From Desulfobacteraceae bacterium (GTDB taxonomy: Bacteria > Desulfobacterota > DSM-4660 > Desulfatiglandales > HGW-15): a DNA stretch of 6,099 nucleotides. Positions within the stretch are counted from its first letter, which is position 1. Each line of letters starts with the position of its first letter. Below the pieces are notes generated by a model, which saw only the letters and a program-made list of their open reading frames with translations, ran no database searches and had not been told where the DNA came from. Position numbers and translations under genes: made by a program. Location: contig RPPU01000297.1 in the NCBI GenBank assembly GCA_003819975.1, positions 1 to 6,099 of the forward strand, written 5' to 3'. This document shows positions 5,047 through 6,099 of this stretch, piece by piece.

Positions 5047-5211
5047 CCTATTATCCTCCCTGACACTTTTGCCTCTTCGGCGATCGTCCCTGACTTCCGA
5101 AGATCCCGGCCGCCTAGGCGTGCCTGTTCCTTTGCGGCAGGGTTGTATACGGATTAGGCCACACACCTATCCTGATAGATACATCGGCAAAATAGGGAAA
5201 ATTCATTAATT
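5047..5211 (-). promoter_or_regulatory. flaG leader with duplicated GGA motif
   Basis: This 165-bp gap is long for an otherwise tight cluster. Read on the - strand it holds GTCAGGGACGAT (5083-5094) and GTCAGGGAGGAT (5053-5064), 11 of 12 identical and 30 bp apart; the second contains the flaG Shine-Dalgarno. It also holds a 10-bp palindrome CGCCTAGGCG (5111-5120) and an imperfect hairpin GGATAGG...CCTAATCC. GGA motifs at and upstream of a ribosome site are the layout bound by CsrA, a regulator often tied to flagellar genes, but CsrA binding is only an inference. Confidence 0.4.
5181..5208 (-). promoter_or_regulatory. Weak sigma-28-like promoter upstream of flaG
   Basis: Read on the - strand, GCCGATGT (5181-5188) matches the FliA -10 consensus GCCGATAA at six of eight positions. 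A TAAT (5205-5208) lies 16 bases upstream, against consensus TAAA at 15. It begins just after the fliS stop and would give flaG and the regulators a flagellum-dependent start. The match is imperfect and could be chance. Confidence 0.25.
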
Positions 5212-5649
5212 TCAGGCAGCCAATCTGGAGATATTTATTTTTTCGGTCTGCGCAGCCGGGGATATCCGGCTGCCCTCAGCCTGGGCGGTGTCGATTTTTT
5301 CCCAAGCTTCCTTAAGCTCGCTTAAAATATGGATGCATTCGTCATAGGCCGATGTATGCTTTTCGATGTCGCCTTGCAGCAGCCGACGGCTGATATAGTT
5401 GTAAATGGAGTCCAGGTTGGCGGCAATCTGGCCGCCCTTTTCAAAATTAAGGGAAACCTGCAGCTCATGAATGATATCAAGAGCCAATTGAAGTTTATGC
5501 GCTTTTTTTTCAAATTCATTGGCTTCAAAAAAGGTTTTGGCTTCATGAAGGGCTTGCAGGGTTTTTTCATAGCACATGATGACCAGGTCCATTTTACCCG
5601 CTGTCTCCACTTTGGTCCTTTGATATTGAGCCAGTATTTTCCCGTACAC
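5212..5649 (-). CDS. fliS: FliS, flagellin export chaperone
   Basis: Encodes 145 residues. The family pattern is clear: a short Y-rich N-terminus MYGKILAQYQRTKVETAGKM (the usual helix 0 and the E-T-A motif), DLVIMCYEKTLQALHEAK (L-V-x-M-x-Y-D in relatives), a central IIHELQVSLNFEKGGQIAAN followed by LDSIYNYISRRLL, and HILSELKEAWEKI. FliS binds the C-terminal D0 helix of flagellin in the cytoplasm and prevents premature assembly. The start is GTG 5649, fixed by AAGGAGG (5656-5662) six bases upstream; no ATG fits. The last 25 residues (about 121-145) extend past the core as a polar tail, making it a little longer than typical. It follows fliD after 54 bp. Codons around 5503-5510 include an A8 run. 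Confidence 0.94.
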   Translation of the reverse strand: MYGKILAQYQRTKVETAGKMDLVIMCYEKTLQALHEAKTFFEANEFEKKAHKLQLALDIIHELQVSLNFEKGGQIAANLDSIYNYISRRLLQGDIEKHTSAYDECIHILSELKEAWEKIDTAQAEGSRISPAAQTEKINISRLAA

Positions 5650-5655
5650 GATGAT

Positions 5656-5662
5656 CCTCCTT
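5656..5662 (-). promoter_or_regulatory. Shine-Dalgarno that fixes the GTG start of fliS
   Basis: AAGGAGG on the - strand, a near-perfect anti-16S match, six bases before GTG 5649. Confidence 0.85.
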
Positions 5663-5703
5663 ATGATTTGATAGGTTTACAATAAGCGAATGACGATCAT
5701 CCG

Positions 5704-6099
5704 CTAGGCCCAGCCCCGGTTCGCCGAATTAATTTGTCCGCTCAGCCAGTTGCTCATGTTTTGGATCCGGCTGAGGGCGGTTTCCATATTGACAAAACGG
5801 TTAACCAGCATTTCCATTCTGCGGTTCAGCCGGTCTTCCATTTCTTCTATTTGCGTATTGAGACTGTCGACGCTTTCCGTAATGGATTCCATTCTGAAAT
5901 CCAAATACCCGTCAATGGTGTTGGTCATATCATGCAGGGCGCGTTGAAAAAGTTCGGCCGCGCCCATGGTGATTTTAACGGTGCCCTGGGAACCGATGTC
6001 GGCTCCGGTATATTTGACGGCCAATGCTTCCACGCTGACGGTTGCCCCTTCGGCCGGTGCACTGCCGGTCAGAATTTGGCCGGAGCCGGTGGCGGCTTC
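5704..6099 (-). CDS. fliD: FliD filament cap (HAP2), C-terminal part, cut by window edge
   Basis: The frame is open from the window end to TAG 5704-5706 (131 residues); the N-terminal majority of the protein is outside. The visible part begins in the variable insert region (GSGQILTGSAPAEGATVSVE, then LAVKYTGADIGSQGTVKITM) and passes to GAAELFQRALHDMTNTIDGYL. It then forms the long terminal coiled-coil helix seen in FliD: SITESVDSLNTQIEEMEDRL, NRRMEMLVNRFVNMETALSRI and QNMSNWLSGQI. The G..G.v.....G....l...l....G.l pattern and the E..L..RF..ME..LS..Q..S.WL ending are characteristic. FliD caps the growing filament and guides flagellin folding. Genomic position just before fliS supports the call. 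In-frame GTG 6033 is internal, not the start. Confidence 0.9.
   Translation of the reverse strand, partial: EAATGSGQILTGSAPAEGATVSVEALAVKYTGADIGSQGTVKITMGAAELFQRALHDMTNTIDGYLDFRMESITESVDSLNTQIEEMEDRLNRRMEMLVNRFVNMETALSRIQNMSNWLSGQINSANRGWA

Noticed and set aside
5047..5166. Upstream extension of flaG
   Set aside because: The added residues are arginine-rich and unlike FlaG, while the ATG at 5046 has a strong Shine-Dalgarno.
5047..5211. c-di-GMP riboswitch in the flaG leader
   Set aside because: Tempting given the downstream HD-GYP gene, but I could not match the conserved GEMM core or its two-helix architecture; only scattered GCAAAGG-like similarity is present.
1..6099. tRNA or rRNA genes
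   Set aside because: I found no cloverleaf with a T-loop GGTTCRA-type signature and no rRNA-like conserved stretch on either strand by eye.

Overview
The window looks like chromosomal DNA of a motile Gram-negative bacterium of moderate G+C content. It carries flagellar filament-assembly genes, a c-di-GMP phosphodiesterase-type response regulator, a small exported protein with a BamE/SmpA-like C-terminus, and debris of REP-associated (IS200-like, Y1) tyrosine transposases. The mix fits the deltaproteobacterial lineages or a related candidate phylum, but nothing here fixes the taxon.

Left third (1-1632, + strand), an accessory region. It opens with the C-terminal third of a RAYT-type transposase (2-322). 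A gene-free stretch follows (323-770) with two copies of a 57-bp direct repeat 80 bp apart; the first copy lies in a 69-bp imperfect palindrome. Next is a complete type II toxin-antitoxin operon: a TTGACA-N17-TAAAAT promoter with a 7-bp-arm palindrome over its -10, a Phd/YefM-family antitoxin (771-1061) and a PIN-domain VapC toxin (1058-1480), the two genes overlapping by 4 bp. The toxin stop overlaps the start of a 51-codon remnant of a second RAYT-like transposase (1477-1632).

Middle (1653-2448). A 186-aa protein with a signal peptide is followed by a gene-free stretch holding a short 8-bp tandem repeat, two REP-like hairpins and a strong, probably bidirectional terminator between convergent genes.

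Right part (2449-6099, - strand). Read in transcription order, this is one flagellar gene cluster: fliD (3' end only), fliS, flaG, a REC response regulator with a C-terminal SHOCT-like segment, and a REC-GAF-HD-GYP response regulator whose start overlaps the preceding gene by 34 bp. FliD caps the filament, FliS chaperones flagellin and FlaG is a filament-associated protein. The two regulators probably tie the locus to phosphorelay and c-di-GMP signalling; no histidine kinase is visible. The fliS-flaG gap holds a duplicated GGA-containing motif, one copy of which is the flaG ribosome binding site, and a weak sigma-28-like element.

I see no certain new system. The most original items are the SHOCT-tailed response regulator coupled to an HD-GYP partner in a filament operon, the toxin-antitoxin operon bracketed by transposase remnants and palindromic repeats, and the repeated motif in the flaG leader.
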